Source of the DNA: a virus
DNA: 57,697 nt
Strand: one strand, 5' to 3'
Virus record (IMG/VR): IMGVR_UViG_3300049255_000548
Span: 1-57,697 of that record
Shown: piece by piece, positions 1 to 6,553 of the stretch
Numbering within the stretch: the first letter of the stretch is position 1
How the letters are laid out: each line of letters opens with the position of its first letter
The notes under the pieces: model-generated
Told to the model about the DNA's origin: nothing
Databases searched by the model: none
The model's input: the letters and a program-made list of their open reading frames with translations, nothing else
Made by a program: the position numbers and the translations under genes

Positions 1-969
1 ATGTCTCTTTCTCCCCGACACACACGCGTTCAGTTCTCCGCTCCCGTCCTCCCTGAAATCGAGGCGCAGAGGGCGCGGTTCAAAAACGCCCAACTCGCCC
101 GCCACACGGTGGTCTCCTACGAGCGCGACTGGCGAACTTTTTGCGCCTGGTGTAAGGCCGCCGGACGCACGCCGCTGCCCGCATCCTCCGAGACCGTCGA
201 ACTCTATGTCACGGACCTGGTCGGCCGTGGCCGTAAGGTAGCCACCGTGGAGCGCCACACGCGGGGTATCCAGCACGCCCACCGCGATGCCGGCCTCGAA
301 AGCCCGTGCGGCGCCGAGCTGCACCGCCTGTTGCGCGGCGCGCGGCGCACGCTCTGCCAGATGCCCGTGCAGAAGGAAGCCGTCACGGTGGCGGAACTCC
401 GCCGCATCGTGAAAGCGATCGGACACCGCACCGCGATCGGCGCGCGCAACTGCGCGATCCTGCTTTTCGGCTTTGCCAGCGCCCTGCGCCGGTCGAGCCT
501 CGCGGCCCTGCGGCGCGAGGACCTCCGCTTCTACCGCGAGGGCATTGTCGTCACGGTCCGGCACGAAAAGCAGGACCGCGCCGGCAAAGGCCGAATCCTG
601 ACTATTCCCAAGGGAAAGTGCCCCGCGCTGTGCCCCGTACGCGCCCTGCGCCGCTGGCTCGAAGTCCGGGGCGGGGAGGATGGTCCGCTCTTCTGCCGCG
701 TCATGCGCGGGCATCCCAACGGCAAGCCGATCCTCGGCAACCGCATCACCCAGATCGTGCAGGAAGCGGTGGACGCCATCGGCCTCGACCGCACCCGCTA
801 CGGCGCACACTCCCTGCGAGCCGGCTTCGTCACGGCAGCTCTGGAGCGCGGCGTCAACGAAATTGCGGTGGCCCGCCACACCGGCCACGCGTCGCTCGAC
901 ATGCTCCGCCTCTACATGCGCTCGCGCCACTCCTGGCGGGGTAATGCCTGCGCGAAGGTGGGGCTGTGA
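1..969 (+). CDS. int: Tyrosine-type site-specific integrase
   Basis: 322-residue phage-integrase/XerC-type recombinase that would cut and rejoin attP and attB. An N-terminal SAM-like DNA-binding domain (about 25-115, with VVSYERDWRTFCAW) precedes the catalytic domain. The catalytic set is complete: Arg163 (ALRRSSL), Lys190 in the beta hairpin (HEKQDR), His270 and Arg273 (GAHSLRAGF), His296 (TGHAS) and the nucleophile Tyr305 (RLYM). The start is the first base of the window, so its promoter and upstream region are not visible. It is transcribed away from the early operon, and the GGTAGCC repeat cluster lies 230 bases past its stop. The intact active site argues for a functional temperate element. 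Confidence 0.95.
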   Translation: MSLSPRHTRVQFSAPVLPEIEAQRARFKNAQLARHTVVSYERDWRTFCAWCKAAGRTPLPASSETVELYVTDLVGRGRKVATVERHTRGIQHAHRDAGLESPCGAELHRLLRGARRTLCQMPVQKEAVTVAELRRIVKAIGHRTAIGARNCAILLFGFASALRRSSLAALRREDLRFYREGIVVTVRHEKQDRAGKGRILTIPKGKCPALCPVRALRRWLEVRGGEDGPLFCRVMRGHPNGKPILGNRITQIVQEAVDAIGLDRTRYGAHSLRAGFVTAALERGVNEIAVARHTGHASLDMLRLYMRSRHSWRGNACAKVGL

Positions 970-983
970 CGTCATGAGCCTAC

Positions 984-1145
984 TTAGCTGACCTTTCGGT
1001 CCTTCAGTTTGATGCCGGCGCGGACGGCCTTCATCCGGTCCGAGCGCTGCTGCGGAGTCAGCTTCCGGAGCTGCTCGGCCTGTTTCTGGCCGCCGCGCCG
1101 GCCGAGCTTCCTTGCAATCTCGCTCAGTTCCGTATTTTGTTCCAT
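984..1145 (-). CDS. Small basic protein with RxGG and TPQQR motifs
   Basis: 53 residues, too short for usual gene callers. It reads MEQNTELSEIARKLGRRGG and then LTPQQRSDRMKAVRAG. The pattern A-R-x-L-G-R-x-GG followed by L-(T/S)-P-x-x-R and a basic A-x-x-A tail is common in tiny basic proteins of GC-rich bacteria and phages. Function is not known; nucleic-acid binding is an inference from charge. It converges on the integrase gene (15 bases between stops). The 65-residue protein at 5318 has a related layout (SRGG, AxKARW). No other reading of this stretch is better. Confidence 0.55.
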   Translation of the reverse strand: MEQNTELSEIARKLGRRGGQKQAEQLRKLTPQQRSDRMKAVRAGIKLKDRKVS

Positions 1146-1198
1146 TTGAAACGAACGATAGCACGCAACGAAGCGGGCTGTGAAGCAAGATTTTCATC

Positions 1199-1264
1199 GG
1201 TAGCCCCTTTACGGCTACTGGTTTTGGAGGGCCGGTAGCCACCCCATGCCTACCGTAGGTAGCC
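1199..1264. repeat. GGTAGCC repeat cluster, possible attP arm sites
   Basis: GGTAGCC occurs as direct copies at 1199-1205, 1234-1240 and 1258-1264, with an inverted GGCTAC at 1213-1218 and a small palindrome CCTACCGTAGG at 1249-1259. The cluster lies in the 1146-1418 non-coding stretch, in which I see no gene on either strand. Short repeats beside an integrase gene are typical of recombinase or excisionase arm sites. An iteron or operator role is also possible. Confidence 0.4.
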
Positions 1265-1338
1265 CTCCCAGGTTGGCGTATTGAGATTAAAGAATTGAGA
1301 TCTGGAGTAGGAACTACTGGATATCTCAGTTACCTTAA

Positions 1339-1380
1339 TCATCATCATCGTCATCCGGGCCGGACCGACGATGATGATGA
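1339..1380 (-). terminator. 14-bp CAT-repeat hairpin after the early operon
   Basis: Left arm TCATCATCATCGTC (1339-1352) is perfectly complementary to GACGATGATGATGA (1367-1380), with a 14-base GC-rich loop. It sits about 40 bases past the stop of the last early gene (Gp157). On the minus strand no good T-run follows (ATTAAGG), so this is either a weak or factor-assisted terminator or an RNA-stabilising hairpin. Confidence 0.4.
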
Positions 1381-1418
1381 CGAAGGATGGGCGAAAAGAA
1401 GTAGCCAGAAATGACTAC

Positions 1419-2066
1419 TTACCCCACTTTGAGGTGATCCCGGAACTCCAGATCCGCTCCCGGCACCTCCGTACCCGCCTTGAGGGCCTGCTTCACGGCC
1501 TCCCTGGAGACGGCCGTCTCGACGTGCAGCGCCGCCACGGCCGCGGCGACGTCGGCCGCAGCCGTGGCCTTCACGGCATCCGCTACGGCCGCCCAGAGCG
1601 GCAAGGGCAGCTTCACCGCCGCCGTTTTGTACTCCGCCGGCACGCTCTCTTCCGCGGTGACGACAACGCCCTCGGACGCCCGCAGGGACAGCGTGCTGAA
1701 CTGGCCTTCGAGCTTGCGCGGCCCTTTCTTCGGCGCCGGGAGCAGCCGTAGCGCCCGGATGCAGTATTGCTCCAGCCGCTCGATCTCTCGCTGGAAGGCC
1801 TGCCGGCGGGCGTAGAGGCGCTCCTCTTCTGCCTTGGCGAGCTGCACCTGGGACGCCCAGTGGCGCAGGCGCCGCGCCGTTGCGTCCACCTTGGCCGGGG
1901 TGAGCTCTTCGTAGTAGCGCGCGATCGCGGCCTCGCATTCGGCGCGCTCCTGGCTGCCCGCCTCGGTCATCTCGACCGAAGCGAGCAGCGCGGCCAGATC
2001 GTCCACCATCTCGTACAGCGTGGCGGAACTGGCGGGCGGCGGGGGAACCACGGCCAGGGCGCTCAT
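1419..2066 (-). CDS. Siphovirus Gp157-family protein
   Basis: 215 residues. It matches the Gp157 family: N-terminal TLYEMVDDLAALL, a long central coiled coil (about 60-120), then a beta-rich tail with FSTLSLR, SVPAEYK and the diagnostic SREAVKQALKAGTEVPGADL. Family members sit beside ERF/Rad52-type annealing proteins, and one was linked to phage resistance; the biochemical role is unsettled. The start at 2066 is chosen because its ATG overlaps the stop of the ERF gene (ATGA); the longer reading upstream is antisense-style sequence inside ERF. It is the last gene of the early operon, followed by the hairpin at 1339-1380. Confidence 0.85.
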   Translation of the reverse strand: MSALAVVPPPPASSATLYEMVDDLAALLASVEMTEAGSQERAECEAAIARYYEELTPAKVDATARRLRHWASQVQLAKAEEERLYARRQAFQREIERLEQYCIRALRLLPAPKKGPRKLEGQFSTLSLRASEGVVVTAEESVPAEYKTAAVKLPLPLWAAVADAVKATAAADVAAAVAALHVETAVSREAVKQALKAGTEVPGADLEFRDHLKVG

Positions 2067-3049
2067 GCGACCCATCCTTCCTGCGCCAGGTGGTGCTCGT
2101 AGGTGGTGGGATCGGATTGGCGGGCCCGGTACTCCTGGGCGGCGCGCCAGAGCTGCTCGTAGCAGGCCCATGCCGTGTTGCCGCTCTTGAACTGATCCGG
2201 CATCTCGACGCCGTGGGCTTCGAGGATTTTGTAAAAGTCGTCGGGCGGCAAGAGCCGCTCCAGGTCCCGGAAGGATTGCAGCCGCTCGGACCGGCCGGCG
2301 GCAAACCAGGCGGCGCGGTCCGGCCCGGCGGGCTTCGGCGCCGGCGCGGATCCACGGTCGCCGGAAGCGGGGGCGGCAGCTCGAGCTGGGGCCGGCGGCG
2401 CGGGTGCCGGGTCGGTTGCCTGTGCCGGCATCGTCGCCGTTCTCGGCGGCTTCGGCCGACTGGCTCTCGGCTCGGGCTTTTCCGGCCGCGGTTCCTCGGC
2501 TTCCGGATCGTCGCCGGTGGGAATCAGGAACGTCGTGGTGAGGTAGTATTTCAGGGCGCCGGTGATGGCCTTGTAGATACCCTTGTCCAGCGGATCGACG
2601 CCGCGGCCGGAGAGCACGCCTTCGACCTGCTCGCCGGTTTCGACGTCGGCAATCGCGAACCGCACCTTGATGGTGGTGACCAGCGTGATTTTGCTATTGC
2701 CGTTCCGGTCCTTCTCTTCCCGGGCTTCGTCCCGGACCTCGTCGATCGACGGCGGCAGCAGAATCAGGCCGTTGGCCACGAACGCCTCGTGCAGGGCGGC
2801 TTTGATGGCCGCCTCGCTGGCATAGCTGTAGCCGTGGAAGGTGTTGCGCTTGTCCTTCTGGATGTAGTTGACCGCCTCGTAGACCTTGGCGATCTTCTGG
2901 TACAGCCGGGCGCGCACCGGGACTTCCGGTTTGCTATCCTTGCCGTTGTCGAAGTGGCTTTCCTGCCTGCCGTTTGGGGCAGGGGGCATGAACGGGGCGG
3001 GTGTGACAGCACCCGCTCCGCCGTTAAGACTTCCGTTCGTTCCTTGCAT
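2063..3049 (-). CDS. erf: ERF-family single-strand-annealing recombinase
   Basis: 328 residues. The ERF superfamily core is at about 45-185: YEAVNYIQKDKRNTFHGYSY, then a hydrophobic FVANGLILLP strand and KAITGALKYYLTTTFLIPTG, the typical end of the domain. ERF proteins anneal complementary single strands to circularise or recombine phage DNA. A Pro/Ala-rich linker (about 190-250) leads to a C-terminal domain (about 255-328; DFYKILEAHGVEMPDQF) that may bind a partner. The start is ATG 3049, preceded by AAAGGAG at good spacing; a longer reading to 3115 overlaps the upstream gene and lacks a ribosome site. It is coupled to Gp157 by an ATGA overlap. Confidence 0.9.
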   Translation of the reverse strand: MQGTNGSLNGGAGAVTPAPFMPPAPNGRQESHFDNGKDSKPEVPVRARLYQKIAKVYEAVNYIQKDKRNTFHGYSYASEAAIKAALHEAFVANGLILLPPSIDEVRDEAREEKDRNGNSKITLVTTIKVRFAIADVETGEQVEGVLSGRGVDPLDKGIYKAITGALKYYLTTTFLIPTGDDPEAEEPRPEKPEPRASRPKPPRTATMPAQATDPAPAPPAPARAAAPASGDRGSAPAPKPAGPDRAAWFAAGRSERLQSFRDLERLLPPDDFYKILEAHGVEMPDQFKSGNTAWACYEQLWRAAQEYRARQSDPTTYEHHLAQEGWVA

Positions 3050-3407
3050 CGTCTTGCTCCTTTCCAAATTCTTCGGGCGTGGCCAGCTTCGCGCCGGGGT
3101 ACGAGGTGAGCACACGCCGTAAATCCGTCAACAGCTTCGCGGCCGTCGCCGTCGGCTTACCGCCCATGAAACCAGCGACCTCCAGGATCTTGCACAGCAG
3201 GTCCACTTCGCGCCAGCGGAGATCCTGTCCTCCTTCACAGCCGAAGTCCAACCCGTTCGAAAGCCCGTAAATCACACCGCCGCATTCCCCGGCGGCTTTG
3301 CATGTCGCGTCGTAATGGGCGTGGGCGCAGCGCTTCAGCAAGTCCACTTCCTCCCGTGTAAACTCGATCTCGAAGATGGGGTCGAACCGCGTATCCAGGT
3401 GCTTCAC
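3024..3407 (-). CDS. Conserved hypothetical early protein
   Basis: 127 residues, unrecognised. An acidic N-terminus (TREEVDLLKRCAHAHYDATC) is followed by a Gly/Cys-rich middle (GECGGVIYGLSNGLDFGCEG) and an amphipathic C-terminal helix. GTG start at 3407: GGAGGA lies four bases upstream and the codon overlaps the stop of the previous gene as GTGA. The 3' end overlaps the ERF start by 26 bases. The place in the operon suggests an early-phase accessory role; nothing identifies an enzyme. Confidence 0.7.
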   Translation of the reverse strand: MKHLDTRFDPIFEIEFTREEVDLLKRCAHAHYDATCKAAGECGGVIYGLSNGLDFGCEGGQDLRWREVDLLCKILEVAGFMGGKPTATAAKLLTDLRRVLTSYPGAKLATPEEFGKEQDDARNERKS

Positions 3408-3622
3408 GACTTCCTCCGTTGCCGCGCCTTCTCTTGCCGGCGCTCCTCCGCTTCGCGCTTGATCGCCACCCACATACAGGCCTCGTAGCTGACGCTGTAG
3501 CGCCGCCTGGTGCCCTTCGCCCGGATCTCCAGGTGCCGAGGGTGCAGGGTGACGATCAGGGGCACTCCACGGTCGGTTGCGGCCGATTCGCGGGTTACGG
3601 GCTTCGTGAGCTTGGTGGTCAT
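3404..3622 (-). CDS. Small basic early protein
   Basis: 72 residues, unrecognised. The middle reads as a beta hairpin (LIVTLHPRHLEIRAKGTRRR, then YSVSYEACMW), followed by a strongly basic helix (KREAEERRQEKARQRRKS) that could contact nucleic acid. The ATG at 3622 overlaps the stop of the preceding gene (ATGA), and its own stop overlaps the next GTG. Both couplings support it being translated. Confidence 0.65.
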   Translation of the reverse strand: MTTKLTKPVTRESAATDRGVPLIVTLHPRHLEIRAKGTRRRYSVSYEACMWVAIKREAEERRQEKARQRRKS

Positions 3623-3873
3623 AGCTTCTCCAGCGATGAACTCTTGAACACCCTGTAAATCACGTCCCGAATGAGCGACTTCCCCGCCTCGGTCGGCTTA
3701 TTCCCACGGTGCGTCCAGCCGGAAGCACAAGACCCGCAAACGCCGGTGTGTCGCTCGAGCGCCCCGAACAACGGGGTGCCGCACTTCTCGGTGACGGTTT
3801 TACGGCTGAGAACCTTGCCCGAGAAGTTTTTGGTAGTGACGCGCTTCGTGCGCTCTACTTCGCAAGTGTTCAC
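3619..3873 (-). CDS. Small Cys-containing early protein
   Basis: 84 residues. GTG start at 3873 inside a GTGA overlap, with AGGAGGT just upstream. A basic N-terminus (TKRVTTKNFSGKVLSRKTVT) precedes a Cys-rich stretch (CGTPLFGALERHTGVCGSC) that could hold a metal ion. The longer reading upstream (to 4269) is antisense-quality sequence. Function is unknown; a small Zn-binding nucleic-acid protein is a fair guess. Confidence 0.6.
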   Translation of the reverse strand: MNTCEVERTKRVTTKNFSGKVLSRKTVTEKCGTPLFGALERHTGVCGSCASGWTHRGNKPTEAGKSLIRDVIYRVFKSSSLEKL

Positions 3874-4208
3874 GCCGCACCTCCTGCCTTCCGCAGCGCC
3901 GCGCAGAAAGTCCCGATGTTGGCGCCGTCGCCGGCAGCAATGATGCCAAAGCCATGGACGAGACTGAGCGATCCGGCCGGCCAGCCGTTGTACTCCACAT
4001 AGCAGTCGCCCGGCTGCACCGTGAACTGAACGCCATCTTTCCGCGCCAGGGCCAGGGGCTCCAGGTGCCCGTTGACCCAGATTTCCCACTGGTCGTCTAA
4101 CCTGCGGTACCAGAGCCCCGGAAGTTTCGAAACCGGAGGGCCGCCGTCGTGTTTGTGCAGCGCGAAGATCAGCGCACGCGCATCGAGATTCGTCTGATTC
4201 GCCATCAT
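3870..4208 (-). CDS. Hypothetical early protein
   Basis: 112 residues, unrecognised. Beta-rich middle with WYRRLDDQWEIWVNGHLEPL and VQPGDCYVEYNGWPAG, then a hydrophobic GFGIIAAGDGANIGTF segment. There are two tandem ATGs (4208 and 4205); GGAGG lies three and six bases away respectively, so initiation at 4205 is slightly better spaced. It is coupled to genes on both sides by overlapping stop and start codons. Confidence 0.7.
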   Translation of the reverse strand: MMANQTNLDARALIFALHKHDGGPPVSKLPGLWYRRLDDQWEIWVNGHLEPLALARKDGVQFTVQPGDCYVEYNGWPAGSLSLVHGFGIIAAGDGANIGTFCAALRKAGGAA

Positions 4209-4414
4209 TCACCTCCCCCAAACCTGCCCTCCGCGCTTTCGATTGCGTCGTCGGCAGTGCGGTAAGCATTATCCAGCTTGCCTTCCACCATCAACAGCCA
4301 TCCCTGCTCCGGGACGCGGATGACGTAGAGCAGCGTGCCATCGAGAAGCAGCTTGCGGTATTCGCTCCGGCCGCGGCGCTTCACCCAACCCGCCGGCAGT
4401 TGTGAGCTTTTCAT
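4205..4414 (-). CDS. Small early protein, beta-rich
   Basis: 69 residues starting MKSSQLPAGWVKRRGRSEYR and ending SAEGRFGGGE. The pattern KLLLDGTLLYVIRVPEQGWL then MVEGKLDNAYRT suggests a small beta sheet. ATG 4414 is chosen because it overlaps the stop of the 24-residue ORF as TGATG; an ATG six bases upstream is possible. The longer reading to 4513 runs antisense-like through the preceding gene. Function is unknown. Confidence 0.6.
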   Translation of the reverse strand: MKSSQLPAGWVKRRGRSEYRKLLLDGTLLYVIRVPEQGWLLMVEGKLDNAYRTADDAIESAEGRFGGGE

Positions 4415-4488
4415 CAGCATGGCCTCTCGCTCTCGCCGCCAAGCACAAGCCCGACACCGTCGCCAGCCATGACGAAGTAGACCTTCAC
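4414..4488 (-). CDS. 24-residue micro-ORF linking two early genes
   Basis: GTG start at 4488 overlaps the stop of the upstream Zn protein as GTGA, and its own TGA overlaps the next ATG as TGATG. The product would be 24 residues, MKVYFVMAGDGVGLVLGGES then ERPC. It fills a 70-base gap between genes that otherwise overlap throughout this operon. It may be a real micropeptide or simply a coupling device that carries ribosomes across the gap. Confidence 0.4.
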   Translation of the reverse strand: MKVYFVMAGDGVGLVLGGESERPC

Positions 4489-4901
4489 GCCACGCCTCCC
4501 ATCGCCTCGGCATACTGCTGCACGGCAGAGCCGGCGGCCCGCATCCGGCAGTTGTAGGCGCTCATGTCGTAGTGCAGCTCGCAGCCCCGCGCGTCGAACA
4601 GGTCCACGTCGGTCTGCTGGCAGGTGCATACCGGCTCCGGCTCTTCGAGGGCCAGGACCGCCGCGCACGCCACGCAGCACTTCAGCGGCCTCGGCGTCCC
4701 GTCCGGGATCTGCACGGCGTGGTCGCTACAGAAGCGTTCCCCGCAGCCGTCGCAGTGGAAGCTGTGGTGTTCCAGGCAGTTCGGGCACAGCCAGGCCGGG
4801 CACGTGGGATCGGCACAGCGCTGGCCGGGCAGCTCCGGGGCGCCATCTTCGTCGCGGTCGCAGTTGTACCGGGCATCGCAGGTGGGGCAGGTGAGTTTCA
4901 T
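4485..4901 (-). CDS. Cys-rich multi-zinc-ribbon protein
   Basis: 138 residues with many Cys pairs: CPTC (about 5-8), CADPTCPAWLCPNC (about 29-42), HCDGCGERFCSDH (about 49-61), CCVAC and CTC. The spacing resembles RING/B-box or FYVE-like cross-braced zinc folds, so two or three metal sites are likely. No catalytic motif is seen. ATG 4901 has AAAGGAG seven bases upstream and overlaps the stop of the preceding gene (ATGA). It is the second gene of the early operon; a host-takeover or nucleic-acid-binding role is inference. Confidence 0.75.
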   Translation of the reverse strand: MKLTCPTCDARYNCDRDEDGAPELPGQRCADPTCPAWLCPNCLEHHSFHCDGCGERFCSDHAVQIPDGTPRPLKCCVACAAVLALEEPEPVCTCQQTDVDLFDARGCELHYDMSAYNCRMRAAGSAVQQYAEAMGGVA

Positions 4902-5224
4902 TGAGTGGCTCCTTTCAATTTGAGGCTCCAGATACGCAGGAAACCGGCAATCAGCGCCGGTATGTCGAGCTGGTGTCGCTCCGCGAAGCCCCGGGGATCG
5001 GCGTCGAAGGCGTCATGGCACTTCCGGCAGAGCGGGATGCAGGAGTAGTCCGAGGACTTCTGCGAGGTCCCGTGCGGCCCGGTGTGGCAGGGATCCACTC
5101 CCCAAGTCTTGCCGCACGCCACGCACGCAAACCGCTTGACGAACCGGCGGTACAAGGGGTCCCGCTCTGGTTTCTTTCCCTGGTAGATCGGCTGCGGTGC
5201 GACTTGGAAGGCTTGCTCGAACAC
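4898..5224 (-). CDS. HNH/DUF968-like Zn-binding nuclease candidate
   Basis: 108 residues. Pattern RFACVACG, then DPCHTGPHG, SSDYSCIPLCRKCHDAFDA and RGFAERH. This is the CxxC - H - LCxxCH layout of HNH-fold Ref/DUF968/NinG-type phage recombination nucleases, but I cannot assign a family with certainty. Start choice: a TTG at 5260 would lie inside the -35 box of the promoter, so the GTG at 5224 is preferred. It falls where transcription should begin, implying a leaderless message. First gene of the early operon. Confidence 0.7.
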   Translation of the reverse strand: MFEQAFQVAPQPIYQGKKPERDPLYRRFVKRFACVACGKTWGVDPCHTGPHGTSQKSSDYSCIPLCRKCHDAFDADPRGFAERHQLDIPALIAGFLRIWSLKLKGATQ

Positions 5225-5230
5225 AAGGCG

Positions 5231-5260
5231 ATTATGCAATAAGAGCTTATTGCATGTCAA
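5231..5260 (-). promoter_or_regulatory. Early operon promoter
   Basis: On the minus strand TTGACA (5255-5260), an 18-base spacer and CATAAT (5231-5236): a perfect -35 and a 5/6 -10 box. The spacer and box edges are the 22-bp palindrome at 5234-5255, so a bound protein would block polymerase. Expected transcription start is at about 5224, the first base of the GTG codon. Confidence 0.75.
5234..5255. promoter_or_regulatory. Operator O1, perfect 22-bp palindrome
   Basis: Half sites ATGCAATAAG and CTTATTGCAT are exact inverted copies around a 2-base centre. It overlaps the -35/-10 region of the leftward early promoter. A dimeric HTH repressor is the natural ligand; its gene is not identified. 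Confidence 0.7.
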
Positions 5261-5272
5261 TGGGAAAGTGCG

Positions 5273-5294
5273 TTGCAGTAAGCGCTTTTTTGAT
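5273..5294. promoter_or_regulatory. Operator O2, degenerate copy of O1
   Basis: Matches O1 at 16 of 22 positions (TTGCAGTAAGCGCTT...), with core AAGCGCTT itself palindromic. Centre-to-centre distance from O1 is 39 bases, close to four helical turns, which would suit cooperative binding on one face of the DNA. It overlaps the rightward promoter. Confidence 0.55.
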
Positions 5295-5302
5295 GCTATG
5301 TT
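5273..5302 (+). promoter_or_regulatory. Rightward promoter for the accessory cluster
   Basis: TTGCAG (5273-5278), an 18-base spacer and TATGTT (5297-5302), weaker than the divergent early promoter. It would drive the basic protein at 5318 and the genes after it. O2 covers its -35 and spacer. Confidence 0.5.
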
Positions 5303-5317
5303 TTAGGAGCGATGGTC

Positions 5318-5515
5318 ATGTCTACGGTAGAGGCCGGGAGTAGGGGCGGAAGGGCCAAGGTCCCGAAGGGCTTGGCTACCATGGACGCGGACCAGAAGGC
5401 CAAAATTATCCGGGCGGGGGCAAAAGCACGATGGGAGAAGTATTACCGTGAGCACCCGGAAAAGCTGAAGGCGAAGAGGGCGCGGGCGCGCAAGAACAAG
5501 AAAAAGGCGGCGTAG
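5318..5515 (+). CDS. Small very basic protein
   Basis: 65 residues starting MSTVEAGSRGGRAKVPKG; IIRAGAKARWEKYYREHP in the middle and an Arg/Lys-rich tail (KRARARKNKKKAA). ATG 5318 is preferred over 5312 because AGGAG lies eight rather than two bases upstream. The GG and A-x-ARW pattern recalls the protein at 984-1145. A DNA- or RNA-binding role is inferred from charge. As the first gene rightward of the paired operators it is positioned like a regulator, though no HTH is evident. Confidence 0.65.
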   Translation: MSTVEAGSRGGRAKVPKGLATMDADQKAKIIRAGAKARWEKYYREHPEKLKAKRARARKNKKKAA

Positions 5516-5517
5516 CA

Positions 5518-6027
5518 GTGCCGAGGTGTAGCATCTGCGGGCGAGAGATTGAATTGGGATCGTCCGCCATCTACGCCTTGGCTGAACAAGAGCGCTTTTT
5601 GACGGGCTCAGTTAGTCCGATGGCCTGTTTCAGGTGCCGGGGCCCAGCTGTCGACGGCTGCGAACCAGAAAATGCGGTGCCATACGCCAAAGAAGTGACT
5701 GGCGTGGCGCCACTAGCACCCGTGCCGATCTCCACTCGAAAGGCGCCTTGCTGGGTTGCCGAACAGTGGGCCACGTTCCGCGAGTATGATCTCAAGCCTT
5801 GGTGGCGCGACCTACGAGGAATAGCGTGGCGCGACGACTTTGCTGATGCCTGGCGGGAACTGCGCGGTCCGGAAAATGGAAGTCCCTACGAGCGCGTGGG
5901 GCGGCTGATCCCGATTGTCAGCGCGTTGCTGTTACTGGCGGTGGTCGCCGTAGCTCAAATCCTCGGGATGCTAGCGGTGGTTTGGAAGGTTCTTGCTTGG
6001 CTGTTCGGCCAAGCCATCTCACACTAG
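5518..6027 (+). CDS. Membrane-anchored zinc-ribbon protein
   Basis: 169 residues, GTG start two bases after the previous stop. N-terminal CSICGREIELG and later CFRC form a CxxC/CxxC site (about residues 4-7 and 37-40). The middle is hydrophilic and Trp-rich. The C-terminus holds a hydrophobic span (IPIVSALLLLAVVAVAQILG, continuing MLAVVWKVLAWLFG) that should enter the membrane, leaving the Zn head in the cytoplasm. No family recognised. The position suggests a lysogenic accessory gene. Confidence 0.65.
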   Translation: MPRCSICGREIELGSSAIYALAEQERFLTGSVSPMACFRCRGPAVDGCEPENAVPYAKEVTGVAPLAPVPISTRKAPCWVAEQWATFREYDLKPWWRDLRGIAWRDDFADAWRELRGPENGSPYERVGRLIPIVSALLLLAVVAVAQILGMLAVVWKVLAWLFGQAISH

Positions 6028-6039
6028 AAGAGGTTTTTC

Positions 6040-6519
6040 ATGCTCCAGCGGATGTTGGTTATCGTTCTCGCAGCAGCAGTAATCCCAGCCATGCCAGCCG
6101 CCAAGAAGGAACGCGCCTGGAAGCTCGGCATGGTACGGGACTCCTCCACCAGCCAGGAGACCTACGCCACCGGCGCCGTCACCAGCACGAACGCCAATGG
6201 GACCGTGAACGCGACGACCACGGGCGGCAACACATCGGGCACGGTGAACGCACGCTCCACCAGCACAACCTCCATTCAGCACGTCACGGTCAAAATCAAC
6301 GAGCTGCTGATCGCGGGGGACGACTACCTGTACATCATCCAGGACTCGCGCCGCCAGGGCGGCCCGATCCTCGCCACCGCCCTCCGCAACCGGAAGCACG
6401 GCTGCCGGTTCATCGTGGGAGAGCAGATCAAGTACGCGCAGGAAAAATCCGATCTCTGGGTGCTGGACGTCGACGGCAAGGAATGCAAAGTCCCGATCCT
6501 CCGGCAGGAAAAACGGTGA
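6040..6519 (+). CDS. Secreted or exported hypothetical protein
   Basis: 159 residues. Clear signal peptide (MLQRMLVIVLAAAVIPAMPA with AMPA-type cleavage), then a Thr/Asn/Gly-rich low-complexity section (about 45-78) and a compact beta domain (VTVKINELLIAGDDYLYIIQ ... CRFIVGEQIKYA ... LWVLDVDGKECKVPILRQ). AGAAGAGG precedes the ATG. It looks more like a bacterial cell-envelope protein than a phage structural gene, so it may be a lysogenic-conversion gene or a captured host gene. A copy of its last codons recurs at 7099. Confidence 0.65.
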   Translation: MLQRMLVIVLAAAVIPAMPAAKKERAWKLGMVRDSSTSQETYATGAVTSTNANGTVNATTTGGNTSGTVNARSTSTTSIQHVTVKINELLIAGDDYLYIIQDSRRQGGPILATALRNRKHGCRFIVGEQIKYAQEKSDLWVLDVDGKECKVPILRQEKR

Positions 6520-6531
6520 ATTGCAGACTGT

Positions 6532-6553
6532 GGCTAAAAGTGACACTTTAGCC
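6532..6553 (+). terminator. Hairpin between accessory genes
   Basis: GGCTAAA and TTTAGCC pair around AGTGACAC, 12 bases after the stop of the secreted protein and before the next ribosome site. No T-run follows, so it may be an RNA-processing or operator element rather than a true terminator. Confidence 0.35.

Noticed and set aside
1351-2355. Long minus-strand frame over Gp157 and ERF
   Set aside because: Overlaps two recognised genes in another frame and is Arg/Gly/Pro-rich.
5225-5260. TTG start at 5260 for the HNH-like gene
   Set aside because: Lies within the -35 box of the promoter, so would not be transcribed.
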